Shown: positions 32,894 through 40,497 of the stretch, one piece after another
Position numbering within the stretch: the first letter of the stretch is position 1
Layout: every line of letters starts with the position of its first letter
Source: an uncultured Bacteroidales bacterium
GTDB lineage: Bacteria; Bacteroidota; Bacteroidia; Bacteroidales; UBA932
Length of the DNA stretch: 64,000 nt
Assembly (NCBI GenBank): GCA_900541925.1
Contig: UQMB01000013.1
Location: 1-64,000 of the forward strand
Reading direction: 5' to 3'
Notes under the pieces: generated by a model
Seen by the model: only the letters and a program-made list of their open reading frames with translations
What the model was told of the DNA's origin: nothing
Databases searched by the model: none
Translations under genes and position numbers: made by a program

Positions 32894-33998
32894 TATTCTT
32901 TGTTTTGTGGTCTTCAGGCTCTGCTCCGGACGCCGCTCCCGGCAGCGCCTGTCCCGGATGGATCTTCTTCCATTTGTCGCGTGCGAGCTGCTGCATGTCG
33001 CGGACCGTGTCTTTCTCGTCCACAATCTCGCTGCCGAGCAGGGTCTCTATGACATCCTCAAGTGTCAGGATGCCCTGGAAGCTGCCATACTCGTTGATTA
33101 TCACGGCTATCTGCTCATCCTTGCTCAGCATCTCATCCCAGATCTCGTCAAGCGGGGTCTCCTCGGAGAAAGACGCTATGTCCCTCTTTATGCTGCCGAG
33201 AGTGCGGTCGAACTTGTCGTCCGCGAGCAGCTGGAGGGCATCCATCCTGAGGATGTACCCGGTGATGTACTCGTCGTTGTCCGCATAGACCGGGATGCGG
33301 CTGTGATGGAGATAACGCTTGTCCTTGTAGTACGCGCGCATCGTCATGGATTCAGGGGCGATGGCAGCCACCACCCTCGGGGTCATGGCGTCCGCCGCGG
33401 TCATCTCGTCCATGTTGATGAGGTTCTGGATGATGGCGTTCTCGTCCTCCTCCAGGTCTCCCTCCTCCTCGGCCACATTGGCCATCGCGCTCACTTCCTC
33501 ACGGGAGACCACGGCTTCGGCTGATTTCGGCGTGATGAGCTTAGAGAGTCCCTCGACAAGAATCACGAGAGGATACATTATGACGATGAGCACTGAGATT
33601 ATCTTCGTCGCGAAACCCATCAGCGACTTCCAGTATGATGTGCCTATCGTCTTGGGGATGATCTCCGAGAAGACGAGTATAAGGACAGTGGTGATGGCGC
33701 TGACGAGCCCGAACCACCTGGATCCGAAAACGGCCGTGGCCTGCGCGCCGACTCCGGCGGCACCGATAGTGTTGGCTATAGTGTTGAGAGAGAGGATAGC
33801 CGCTATGGGGCGTGAACTCTCCTGCTTGAACTGCTTGAACTTGACGGCGGGCTTGTACCCCTCTTCCTCCCTCATAGTGATATATGAGATGGGTGTGGAC
33901 ATCAGCACGGCCTCAAGCACCGAGCACATGAACGAGATGCACATCGCACCCAGAAGATAAACTAACAATAATGCCATAGATTGCACAAATATAATCAA
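32883..33998 (-). CDS. CNNM (DUF21) and CBS-pair transporter-like membrane protein (hemolysin family)
   Basis: A 371-residue protein with three or four N-terminal helices of the CNNM/DUF21 domain (about 1-165, with PIAAILSLNTIANTIGAAGV and FSEIIPKTIGTSYWKSL) and a tandem CBS domain (about 205-330, MTPRVVAAIAP, YITGYILRMDALQLL, YGSFQGILTLEDVIETLLGS). The C-terminal HlyC/CorC domain is absent. Relatives (CNNM, CorB) handle Mg2+ or Co2+ efflux. The acidic EEEGDLEEDENAII linker is typical. The name hemolysin is historical. Confidence 0.9.
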   Translation of the reverse strand: MIIFVQSMALLLVYLLGAMCISFMCSVLEAVLMSTPISYITMREEEGYKPAVKFKQFKQESSRPIAAILSLNTIANTIGAAGVGAQATAVFGSRWFGLVSAITTVLILVFSEIIPKTIGTSYWKSLMGFATKIISVLIVIMYPLVILVEGLSKLITPKSAEAVVSREEVSAMANVAEEEGDLEEDENAIIQNLINMDEMTAADAMTPRVVAAIAPESMTMRAYYKDKRYLHHSRIPVYADNDEYITGYILRMDALQLLADDKFDRTLGSIKRDIASFSEETPLDEIWDEMLSKDEQIAVIINEYGSFQGILTLEDVIETLLGSEIVDEKDTVRDMQQLARDKWKKIHPGQALPGAASGAEPEDHKTKNNEE

Positions 33999-34101
33999 AA
34001 TGCCTGATTATGCGCAATCTCTGCCCTTGATATGCTTCACTGATTATCCCGCCCCCGGAGTGTCATGAATCTCGCCGAGTGAGACCATATCCCAATGACA
34101 A

Positions 34102-34141
34102 GCCCCGAGGCCAGAACCCTTGACGGGCAGACACTCGGGGC
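34102..34141 (-). terminator. Hairpin downstream of the barrel gene
   Basis: GCCCCGAG (34102-34109) and CTCGGGGC (34134-34141) pair over 8 bp with a 24-nt loop. It lies between the stop of the 34171 gene and the next gene. No long T-run follows, so termination is plausible only. Confidence 0.4.
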
Positions 34142-34170
34142 CGGATCACTCAGCGCAACTATGTGAGAAA

Positions 34171-35412
34171 CTAGAAGCTGTACCTCACCATTGCCTGGAG
34201 GCGGTTGTTGGTCACCCAATGCAGGTCCTCAGTCGCGAGGGCTGACTTGTCGGAGAGGCCGAACTTGCCGTACTGCGCGCTTGTGAGCTCGTACTCAAGA
34301 CCGAACTGGATCTTGCCGAGGTTGTAGACGACCGTAGGGGTGATTCTCCAGAGGCTGTTGAGATTGGAGAAGCTGTTCTTGCTGAAATACAGCATCGAAG
34401 GAGCGGCCAGATCCGTCGCCGTGCCGAAATTCTTGACATAGCCCGCGAAGAACACTCCCTGGAGTTTCTTGCCATAGCGGACGCTCAGCCATGAAGACGA
34501 GTTGCGCGTCGGGGTGTAATCCCAGCTGCCGTCGGAATTGATGGAAGACACGCCATAGCCTCCATTGAGGTTGAGATGCTCTCCGGCCTGCGCGAAGGTG
34601 CTCTTGGCACGGATCATCATATCGCCCTCGGAATACTGGAGATAGACATAAGGAGTCACCGTGGTGATGCGGTCGCTGACCTTCTTCGCGCCGGTCGCAT
34701 CGAAGCGGCGCGGCTTGATGGAAAGCATGTCCACACCGGCACGGGCCAGGAACCCGCCGGCCTTATAGCTGAGACCAAGATAGAGCTCCGGAGTACAGCC
34801 GTACTTGATGTAGTTGGCGGACTGGCCGGCAGGGCCGGCTGAATTGTACTGCATCTGCCAGAGAGCGGCGGCGCTCAAGGTGAGTCCGCCCGCCATTTTG
34901 TAGTCCACAAGGACCTGAGGGGAACGGTTGAACGGATTGAACGGAGCTCCGGCATTGAGGGAGATCACGTCAGGCATATCGGCCGCCATAGGATGCCATG
35001 CCTGGCCTATCTTGAGATTGACATCGCCCTTGCCCATGGTCATGTAGGCCTGGCGCAGACGCAAGAACGCGGTGCCGGAGACGCCGGAGACGCCGGCATA
35101 GAAGTCGGTCTCAATCTTGGCGCCAGCCTTCCACCCCTCAATCTCGTATCCGCTGACGTCCAACCCGAGACGGGAAGTCAGGGCGGCGAAACGGAAAGAG
35201 CTGACCTCGTTGAGGTCCACCCCGTCAACTATCTTTTCATCTTTCGGCAGGTAGGTGAACAAATCCTCGGTACCGGCCACGGTCTCACGGCTGTCGTATG
35301 CGAAATAATTGCGCACGAAGCCATACCACTTCAACTGAGCGCCGCCCTGCGCAAAGGCTGAGGCGGCGGTCAGAGAGAGAAGTGATACTGAAAGTATCTT
35401 CTTTATGTTCAT
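34171..35412 (-). CDS. Porin-like outer membrane beta-barrel protein
   Basis: A 413-residue protein with a signal peptide (MNIKKILSVSLLSLTAASAF). It then has AQLKWYGFVRNYFAYDSRET and many alternating strands (AGAKIETDFYAG, LRQAYMTMGKGDVNLKIGQAW, TPTVVYNLGKIQFGLEYELT), ending QAMVRYSF. The pattern resembles DcaP-like and other Bacteroidetes porins. It starts right after the stop of the DASS transporter gene (1 nt), so it is probably the outer-membrane entry route for the same anion. The substrate is not known. The alternative start at 35463 is rejected because it lacks a signal peptide. Confidence 0.85.
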   Translation of the reverse strand: MNIKKILSVSLLSLTAASAFAQGGAQLKWYGFVRNYFAYDSRETVAGTEDLFTYLPKDEKIVDGVDLNEVSSFRFAALTSRLGLDVSGYEIEGWKAGAKIETDFYAGVSGVSGTAFLRLRQAYMTMGKGDVNLKIGQAWHPMAADMPDVISLNAGAPFNPFNRSPQVLVDYKMAGGLTLSAAALWQMQYNSAGPAGQSANYIKYGCTPELYLGLSYKAGGFLARAGVDMLSIKPRRFDATGAKKVSDRITTVTPYVYLQYSEGDMMIRAKSTFAQAGEHLNLNGGYGVSSINSDGSWDYTPTRNSSSWLSVRYGKKLQGVFFAGYVKNFGTATDLAAPSMLYFSKNSFSNLNSLWRITPTVVYNLGKIQFGLEYELTSAQYGKFGLSDKSALATEDLHWVTNNRLQAMVRYSF

Positions 35413-35413
35413 G

Positions 35414-36865
35414 TTAAACTGTAAAAGGGAAAATCTTTGTAAGCAGGAAGTATCCGAGGACAAATCCTATCACGCCGATGATTATGCCCACCTTGGCCAT
35501 GTCCTTCGTCTGCACCAGGCCGGTGGAAGCCGCAATGGCGTTCGGAGGTGTGGATATAGGGAAAAGCATCGCGATCGATGCGCACACGGCGATAAACGGA
35601 ATCATCGCGTACATCCCTCCAAGGCCCACGAACTGCGCGTTGTTGGCGGCGGAAGGGTCGGACATCGCAGTGCCCACAACCACGAGAATCGGCACGAGAA
35701 GGGCCGCGGTGGCGGAGTTGCTGATGAAGTTGGAGAGGAAGTAGCAGATGAATCCGGCGATGACCATCACGAGCACGACATCCATGGTGCTGAACGGAAT
35801 CGCGTTGATGAGGGTGGCGGCAAGACCGGTCTTGTTGAGGCCGGTACCGAGGGCGAAACCTCCGGCGACGAGCCAGAGCACGCTCCAGTTGATCTCCTTG
35901 ATCTCCTCCTTGGAGAAGACTCCGGTGCAGGTATATACCGCAAGAGGGATGAGGGCCACGATGTTGGAGTTGATTCCGGTCAGGGACTCGGTCACCCAGA
36001 GGAGGATGGTCACGAAGAAAGTGATCCATGCGACATAGGTCCTCCAGTCCTTCTTGCCGGCCTTGGACTCGATCTTGAGCTCGATCCTGTCAGACTTGAA
36101 CGGGAAGAACAGCTGGAGAAGCACCCAGGCGATGGCGATCATCACAATCACATACGGAACCATCCTGGACATCCAGTCCACGAAGCTGATCGTGTAGCCG
36201 GCATTCTCGAGGGCTCCGAGCGCAATCGCGTTAGGAGGGGTTCCGATAGGGGTTCCGATACCGCCGAGGTTGGCGGCGACAGGGATGGAGAGCGCCAGGC
36301 CGACCTTGCCTGTCTCATCCTCCGGAAGGGACTTGAGCACAGGGGCAAGGAACGCGAGCATCATCGCGGCAGTGGCGGTGTTGCTCATGAACATCGAGAA
36401 CACGCTGATGACAATCAGGAAGCCGAGAAGAACGAACTTAGGCCTCTTGCCGAACAGCCCCAGGAGGGCCTTGGCGATGGCCGCGTCCATGCCGTACTTG
36501 GATGCCACGATAGCGAGGACGAAACCGCCCATGAACAGCATCACGACAGGATCGGCGAAAGACGCCATGATACTCTTGTAGTCCACAAGAGTGCCGGCAG
36601 CCGGATCGCAGAACACCTTTATGCCCTTATTGGACACTGTGAGCAGCATCACGACAATGACGATCAGAGAGGTGGTCCAGTTCGGTATGATCTCGAACAT
36701 CCACATGAGGGCGGCGAAGATGAAGATCGCTATCATCCTCTGCTGCACGGCAGTGAGGCCATCGATTCCGAAGGCGCTGACAGGCAGGGCCCAGAGAAGA
36801 ATTGTGACGATCAGCACGAGCGGCAGAAGCACACAATACTTTACTGAAAATTTGCTGTTTGACAT
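35414..36865 (-). CDS. DASS/SLC13 family anion (dicarboxylate) : sodium symporter
   Basis: A 483-residue inner-membrane protein with about 11-12 helices. Family motifs: SNTATAAMMLAFLAPVLKSL followed by VAANLGGIGTPIGTPPNAIA in the first half, and SNSATAALLVPILVVVGTAM then PISTPPNAIAASTGLVQ in the second. These are the two SNT and substrate hairpins of the CitT/NaDC/VcINDY fold. It likely takes up succinate, malate or related dicarboxylates with Na+. It is co-transcribed with a porin-like barrel gene. The start at 36865 follows the -7 element at 36908-36915. Confidence 0.93.
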   Translation of the reverse strand: MSNSKFSVKYCVLLPLVLIVTILLWALPVSAFGIDGLTAVQQRMIAIFIFAALMWMFEIIPNWTTSLIVIVVMLLTVSNKGIKVFCDPAAGTLVDYKSIMASFADPVVMLFMGGFVLAIVASKYGMDAAIAKALLGLFGKRPKFVLLGFLIVISVFSMFMSNTATAAMMLAFLAPVLKSLPEDETGKVGLALSIPVAANLGGIGTPIGTPPNAIALGALENAGYTISFVDWMSRMVPYVIVMIAIAWVLLQLFFPFKSDRIELKIESKAGKKDWRTYVAWITFFVTILLWVTESLTGINSNIVALIPLAVYTCTGVFSKEEIKEINWSVLWLVAGGFALGTGLNKTGLAATLINAIPFSTMDVVLVMVIAGFICYFLSNFISNSATAALLVPILVVVGTAMSDPSAANNAQFVGLGGMYAMIPFIAVCASIAMLFPISTPPNAIAASTGLVQTKDMAKVGIIIGVIGFVLGYFLLTKIFPFTV

Positions 36866-36907
36866 TAGTGTGTTATCTAAATAAATTATCTTACGTCTTA
36901 AGCGTCG

Positions 36908-36915
36908 CAAATTTA
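36908..36915 (-). promoter_or_regulatory. Putative -7 element of the DASS-porin operon
   Basis: On the minus strand TAAATTTG matches TAnnTTTG, about 42 nt before the start codon. The -33 region is a T-rich tract rather than TTG. Confidence 0.45.
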
Positions 36916-36938
36916 GGAATTAAATATGAAAAAAGAAA

Positions 36939-36969
36939 CGGGAGGGCATCCCCAGAGGACGCTCTCCCG
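36939..36969 (-). terminator. Intrinsic terminator after the FISUMP gene
   Basis: On the minus strand CGGGAGAGC...GCCCTCCCG forms a GC-rich stem with a short loop followed by TTTCTTTTTT. It closes the TonB receptor-DUF4876-DUF6850-FISUMP operon. Confidence 0.85.
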
Positions 36970-36992
36970 CAAAACTGAACTTTGTACGCCGA

Positions 36993-37787
36993 CTATTCGT
37001 CCTTGACGCAACGCACGGCGCAGCCGAAGCGGTATCCGGAATAACCAACGATGAGGGTGCCGTTGGCACGGTTGGTCATGACAGAGTAATACTGCGCATT
37101 GGTGAAGTTGCCTCCCTTGTCCTCAAACTTCTTGAAGGACGAAGATCCGAGGATATACTCGAAGTTCATCTTCTTGTCCGGAGCCTTGCCGACGGCGCCC
37201 ACGATAGTGCCTTTCGCAGCGGCGGCATTGGCGACGGTCACCGCACCGGTGACAGGTATGACGAGTCCGTCGGCGGCAGCTTTCGCGATGGAGCCGAATT
37301 CCTTGAGGTCGGCATCATAGTACGGAGCCGCCGTGTTGTCCGGAATCACCTTGCTGTTGGAAGTGTGGCCGATGAGACCGAACCAGTCATCGAAATCAGG
37401 AATGTGCCAGCCTTCCGGGCAGATGCCGCGCACCTTGGCGAACTTGTCGAAGTTGTCCGCGGTCACGGCCTTGCCGAAAGCGACATCGGCTGAGTAGAGA
37501 TAACCGGCCTTGGCGACAGCCGACTTGTCGAATGACATGCCGGTGCCGTCGGTAGTGACAGGATACCACATCCCGGTGATCTTGTTGACATCATCTGAGA
37601 CGGTCACTCCTTCAGGTACATAGCGGAGGTTCTCGGCCATCCAGTACTTGCCGTCGGCAAGCTGCACGACCTTGTAGGTCTCGCCCTGATAGGTGATGGA
37701 AGTCAGAGGACCCTCTTCTTCTTTCTTGCAGGAAACGGCCGCCAGAATAAAGAGCAGCGCGATTCCGAGGAATGATGTTTTTTTCAT
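36993..37787 (-). CDS. FISUMP-domain lipoprotein
   Basis: A 264-residue protein with a lipoprotein signal (ALLFILAAVSCKKEEEG, Cys at 20). The body is the Fibrobacter major paralogous domain: YKVVQLADGKYWMAENLRYV, GYLYSADVAFGK, RGICPEGWHIPDFDDWFGLI and the C-terminal YSGYRFGCAVRCVKDE. FISUMP proteins are surface or secreted with unknown activity. It follows the DUF6850 gene by 12 nt and ends the operon, so it is probably a surface-exposed accessory lipoprotein of that outer-membrane system. Confidence 0.88.
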   Translation of the reverse strand: MKKTSFLGIALLFILAAVSCKKEEEGPLTSITYQGETYKVVQLADGKYWMAENLRYVPEGVTVSDDVNKITGMWYPVTTDGTGMSFDKSAVAKAGYLYSADVAFGKAVTADNFDKFAKVRGICPEGWHIPDFDDWFGLIGHTSNSKVIPDNTAAPYYDADLKEFGSIAKAAADGLVIPVTGAVTVANAAAAKGTIVGAVGKAPDKKMNFEYILGSSSFKKFEDKGGNFTNAQYYSVMTNRANGTLIVGYSGYRFGCAVRCVKDE

Positions 37788-37799
37788 TGTGCTGTATGT

Positions 37800-39326
37800 T
37801 TAAAAGTTATAGCCGATTTTGAGTCCGGCGTCCCAGCGGGACGGGCCGGAGATGTATTTCAAATCAAAGGCGTGGACATAGTCGCCGAAGACCTCCGCAT
37901 ACATGGTCTTGAAGAAATGCCAACGCACATTAGCAGATGCGGAAAGACGCGGCGCCGTTGCATATTCCGAGGCCGCATCGTACCATTCCTGGTGGCGGTA
38001 AGCCCCTGATACTCCGGAGGCAGAGCTGTCTGCGAGCCTGGAATCCCCGGAGGCGCGGCCCTGCATATAGGAGAGTCCGGCTCCGGTCTCGAAGGCCCCG
38101 AAACGCACGAGGGCGTCGGCAAAAGCGGACCACCGCCTCTGCTCGCGGGTATAGACGAAAGGATAGAGCGGCGTGGAAATCTCCTGGAGCAGGTCATAGG
38201 ACGCGCCGGAGCGCAGCTCCAGCATGTCGCCGAGATATTCGTATTCGAGCGAGGAGCCCAGGGAGTTGCGGCGGTAGATGTTGTTGCTGCCGTATTCGCG
38301 GGTGATGGTGATGCCGCCTTCGACGACCTTGTCGAGGACGCTCTCCCTGTTGGAGAGCCGCTCCCACGCTCCGCGGGCCCGCAGGGTGTGGGCTCCCGTG
38401 CGGAGCTCAAGGCGCAGGGAGGCCGAAGGGCCCTCGTAGCGGTACCAGATGGTCTGCCTCTCGCCTACCCTGCCGCGGAGATAGCGGAAGTCAGCCTCGG
38501 CATAGACGGGGCGGCACGGCTGCAGCTGCGCTGCAGCCCCGAGAGCGTCCTGCACTACGGGCAGGCCGCTCACGCCCGGCTCACGGAGCCGGGTGCCGCT
38601 CCCCGTCCACACCTGCAGATTGCCGAAATAGAGCCCCTCGTTGAAGAACGCGAAAGGAGCGCTCTGCGCGGAGCCCACCTGCTCGGCGGACACCGTCTCG
38701 GTGCTGCGTGCATATATGGCCGACACTCCGGCCGCGAAGTCACCCGAATGATACATCAGCGAAGGCGTCACCTCCATGTCCAGCGCATAGCCCGTATACC
38801 TGAGGTCCTTGCGCTTGGCCGCGTTGCGCGAGCTGAAATCCAGCGCGCCTCCGACCCGCCACCCGGGGGCGATGTCCACGGACAGTCCGCCATACATCTT
38901 GTAGGTCTGGAACGACTTGCGCCCCGGAGTGAACTCCAGCACATCCACCGGAAACTTCCCCCTCCCGAGAAACATCGAGCCGCACGCCTCGTAGGCCTCC
39001 CTGTCCTCGAAGGAGAACGCGCCCCGCATAGAGAATTTCTCAAGATGGGTCATCGTCCGGGCCTGCGCGGAAGCGGTCCACTCGGACGCCGCGTCGCTGC
39101 CGTCGCGGAAATCCCCGCTGCGGTACAGCCCTCCGGCCTCGGCGTTCGAGAAACCGGTGCTGTCCTGCCGCATGCCTGCGGCGTTGCTGCCCCCGTTCCA
39201 CGGATTGACGCGGATGAGCGTCTCGTAACGGGACTGCGCCCCTGCGGCAAGGCAGAGGCATACGCCCACAAGGCAAAGGGCCGCACGCCCGAGGCTATTC
39301 CTTGATTGACTGTGATTTACGCTCAT
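37800..39326 (-). CDS. DUF6850-type outer membrane beta-barrel protein
   Basis: A protein of about 508 residues with a signal peptide (ALCLVGVCLCLAAGAQS). It opens RYETLIRVNPWNGGSNAAGM, continues with barrel strands (YKMYGGLSVDIAPGWRVGGA, SLRLELRTGAHTLRARGAWE) and ends GLKIGYNF. Barrels of this kind occur next to DUF4876 proteins and a TonB receptor in Bacteroidales; I recall the pairing from family knowledge. The start at 39326 is chosen from three close candidates (39395, 39335, 39326) because it gives the shortest leader, and it overlaps the DUF4876 gene by 32 nt. Function unknown. Confidence 0.75.
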   Translation of the reverse strand: MSVNHSQSRNSLGRAALCLVGVCLCLAAGAQSRYETLIRVNPWNGGSNAAGMRQDSTGFSNAEAGGLYRSGDFRDGSDAASEWTASAQARTMTHLEKFSMRGAFSFEDREAYEACGSMFLGRGKFPVDVLEFTPGRKSFQTYKMYGGLSVDIAPGWRVGGALDFSSRNAAKRKDLRYTGYALDMEVTPSLMYHSGDFAAGVSAIYARSTETVSAEQVGSAQSAPFAFFNEGLYFGNLQVWTGSGTRLREPGVSGLPVVQDALGAAAQLQPCRPVYAEADFRYLRGRVGERQTIWYRYEGPSASLRLELRTGAHTLRARGAWERLSNRESVLDKVVEGGITITREYGSNNIYRRNSLGSSLEYEYLGDMLELRSGASYDLLQEISTPLYPFVYTREQRRWSAFADALVRFGAFETGAGLSYMQGRASGDSRLADSSASGVSGAYRHQEWYDAASEYATAPRLSASANVRWHFFKTMYAEVFGDYVHAFDLKYISGPSRWDAGLKIGYNF

Positions 39327-40497
39327 AGAAATCATTTCCGCTATTGTTTGTATCCACCAGAACCTCGTATCCGAGTTCCGCAGTCTTGGCCTCATCGACC
39401 TTGCGCATGAGGGTCTTGCCCTCGAAGGTGTTGGACAGTGTCACATAAGACGCGTCTATCGAAGAGTTTATGCGCTTCTTGTTGGAAGAGGACTGCCCGT
39501 TGAACACCTCCACGCCATCGAGCACCCACTCGTTGGGCACACACACGATACGGTCATTGGTGCTGCCCGGAAGGTAGATGACATTGTCGCTCCCGGAGAC
39601 GAACTCCTGCACGGTCTGTCCCTCTGTCCTGAATATCACCGCAGCCGGCGAAGTGATGGAGAAGGTGTAGGCGGAAGACTGCCCCGTCTTGATGACCACA
39701 TTCATGTAGCGGTCGCGCCGCACCTTGTCCCCCGGCGCCGGATGATACTTCACATTCGGGAAATATGTAGGGCTGTAGCAGGCGAAGACGTCGCTGCGGT
39801 TGAGATTGACGGACAGGGGATATTGGGCCGTATGGTCTATCGCGCCGAGGATGGCGACGATGGCGTCCTCACCCTTCTCAAGCGGGAAACTCTTCCCGTC
39901 GCCCGGGAACTGCCACACGGCCTGGATGACCGGGCTGAACTCGATGTCCTCATCAAAGACTGAAGCCGAATTGGAATTGTACGGGGCCAGCGTACCGAAG
40001 CACAGGCTGTCGAGGTAGACCGTACTTCCCGTATTGTTGTGCAGAATGATATAACTGTCCTGCTGATATGTGCCCTCCTGAGGCAGTCTCATGCAACCGC
40101 CGCAGTAAATCTCCTTGATCACGATTTCGCCCGCGCGGCTGACCTTCATGGACAGGCCCACGCTCACCTCGCCTCCGCTCAGGATGATGCCGCCCTTGGA
40201 GGCGTTGAAGCGGCGGTTCGATATCTGCGCCGAAGCCGTGGCCCTGTACAGGCCGGAAGGCAGTCTGAGCGAAGCCGCGCCGGACTTGTCGCACACGGCC
40301 GTATAGGAGGAGTTATCGTTGACATTGCTCACCTCTATCTGCACCCCGGACATGTCCGCCCCGGCGTAGTCGGACGGAAGACTCAGCCTGAACGAGAGCA
40401 GCTGGAGGTCAGCCTCATACGGATTGCCTTCCCCGAGCCTGAGACAGGAGGAGAACAGGAGCGGCAGCGCCGCCGTCAGGATCAGTATCTTCTTCAT
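39295..40497 (-). CDS. DUF4876 lipoprotein
   Basis: A 400-residue protein with a lipoprotein signal (LTAALPLLFSSCLRLGEGNP). An immunoglobulin-like or prealbumin-like region follows (SFRLSLPSDYAGADMSGVQI, SLRLPSGLYRATASAQISNR), then a lamin-tail-like segment (IVIKEIYCGGCMRLPQEGTY, DSYIILHNNTGSTVYLDSLC), typical of DUF4876. The start overlaps the TonB receptor stop as ATGA, so the two proteins are made together. It may be a surface ligand-binding partner, analogous to SusD for SusC, but it is not a SusD homologue. Confidence 0.85.
   Translation of the reverse strand: MKKILILTAALPLLFSSCLRLGEGNPYEADLQLLSFRLSLPSDYAGADMSGVQIEVSNVNDNSSYTAVCDKSGAASLRLPSGLYRATASAQISNRRFNASKGGIILSGGEVSVGLSMKVSRAGEIVIKEIYCGGCMRLPQEGTYQQDSYIILHNNTGSTVYLDSLCFGTLAPYNSNSASVFDEDIEFSPVIQAVWQFPGDGKSFPLEKGEDAIVAILGAIDHTAQYPLSVNLNRSDVFACYSPTYFPNVKYHPAPGDKVRRDRYMNVVIKTGQSSAYTFSITSPAAVIFRTEGQTVQEFVSGSDNVIYLPGSTNDRIVCVPNEWVLDGVEVFNGQSSSNKKRINSSIDASYVTLSNTFEGKTLMRKVDEAKTAELGYEVLVDTNNSGNDFYERKSQSIKE

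Noticed and set aside
35405..36847. 480-codon plus-strand open frame opposite the DASS transporter
   Set aside because: It is antisense to an unmistakable transporter; its His/Glu/Gly/Asp-rich sequence is what a reversed hydrophobic gene gives.
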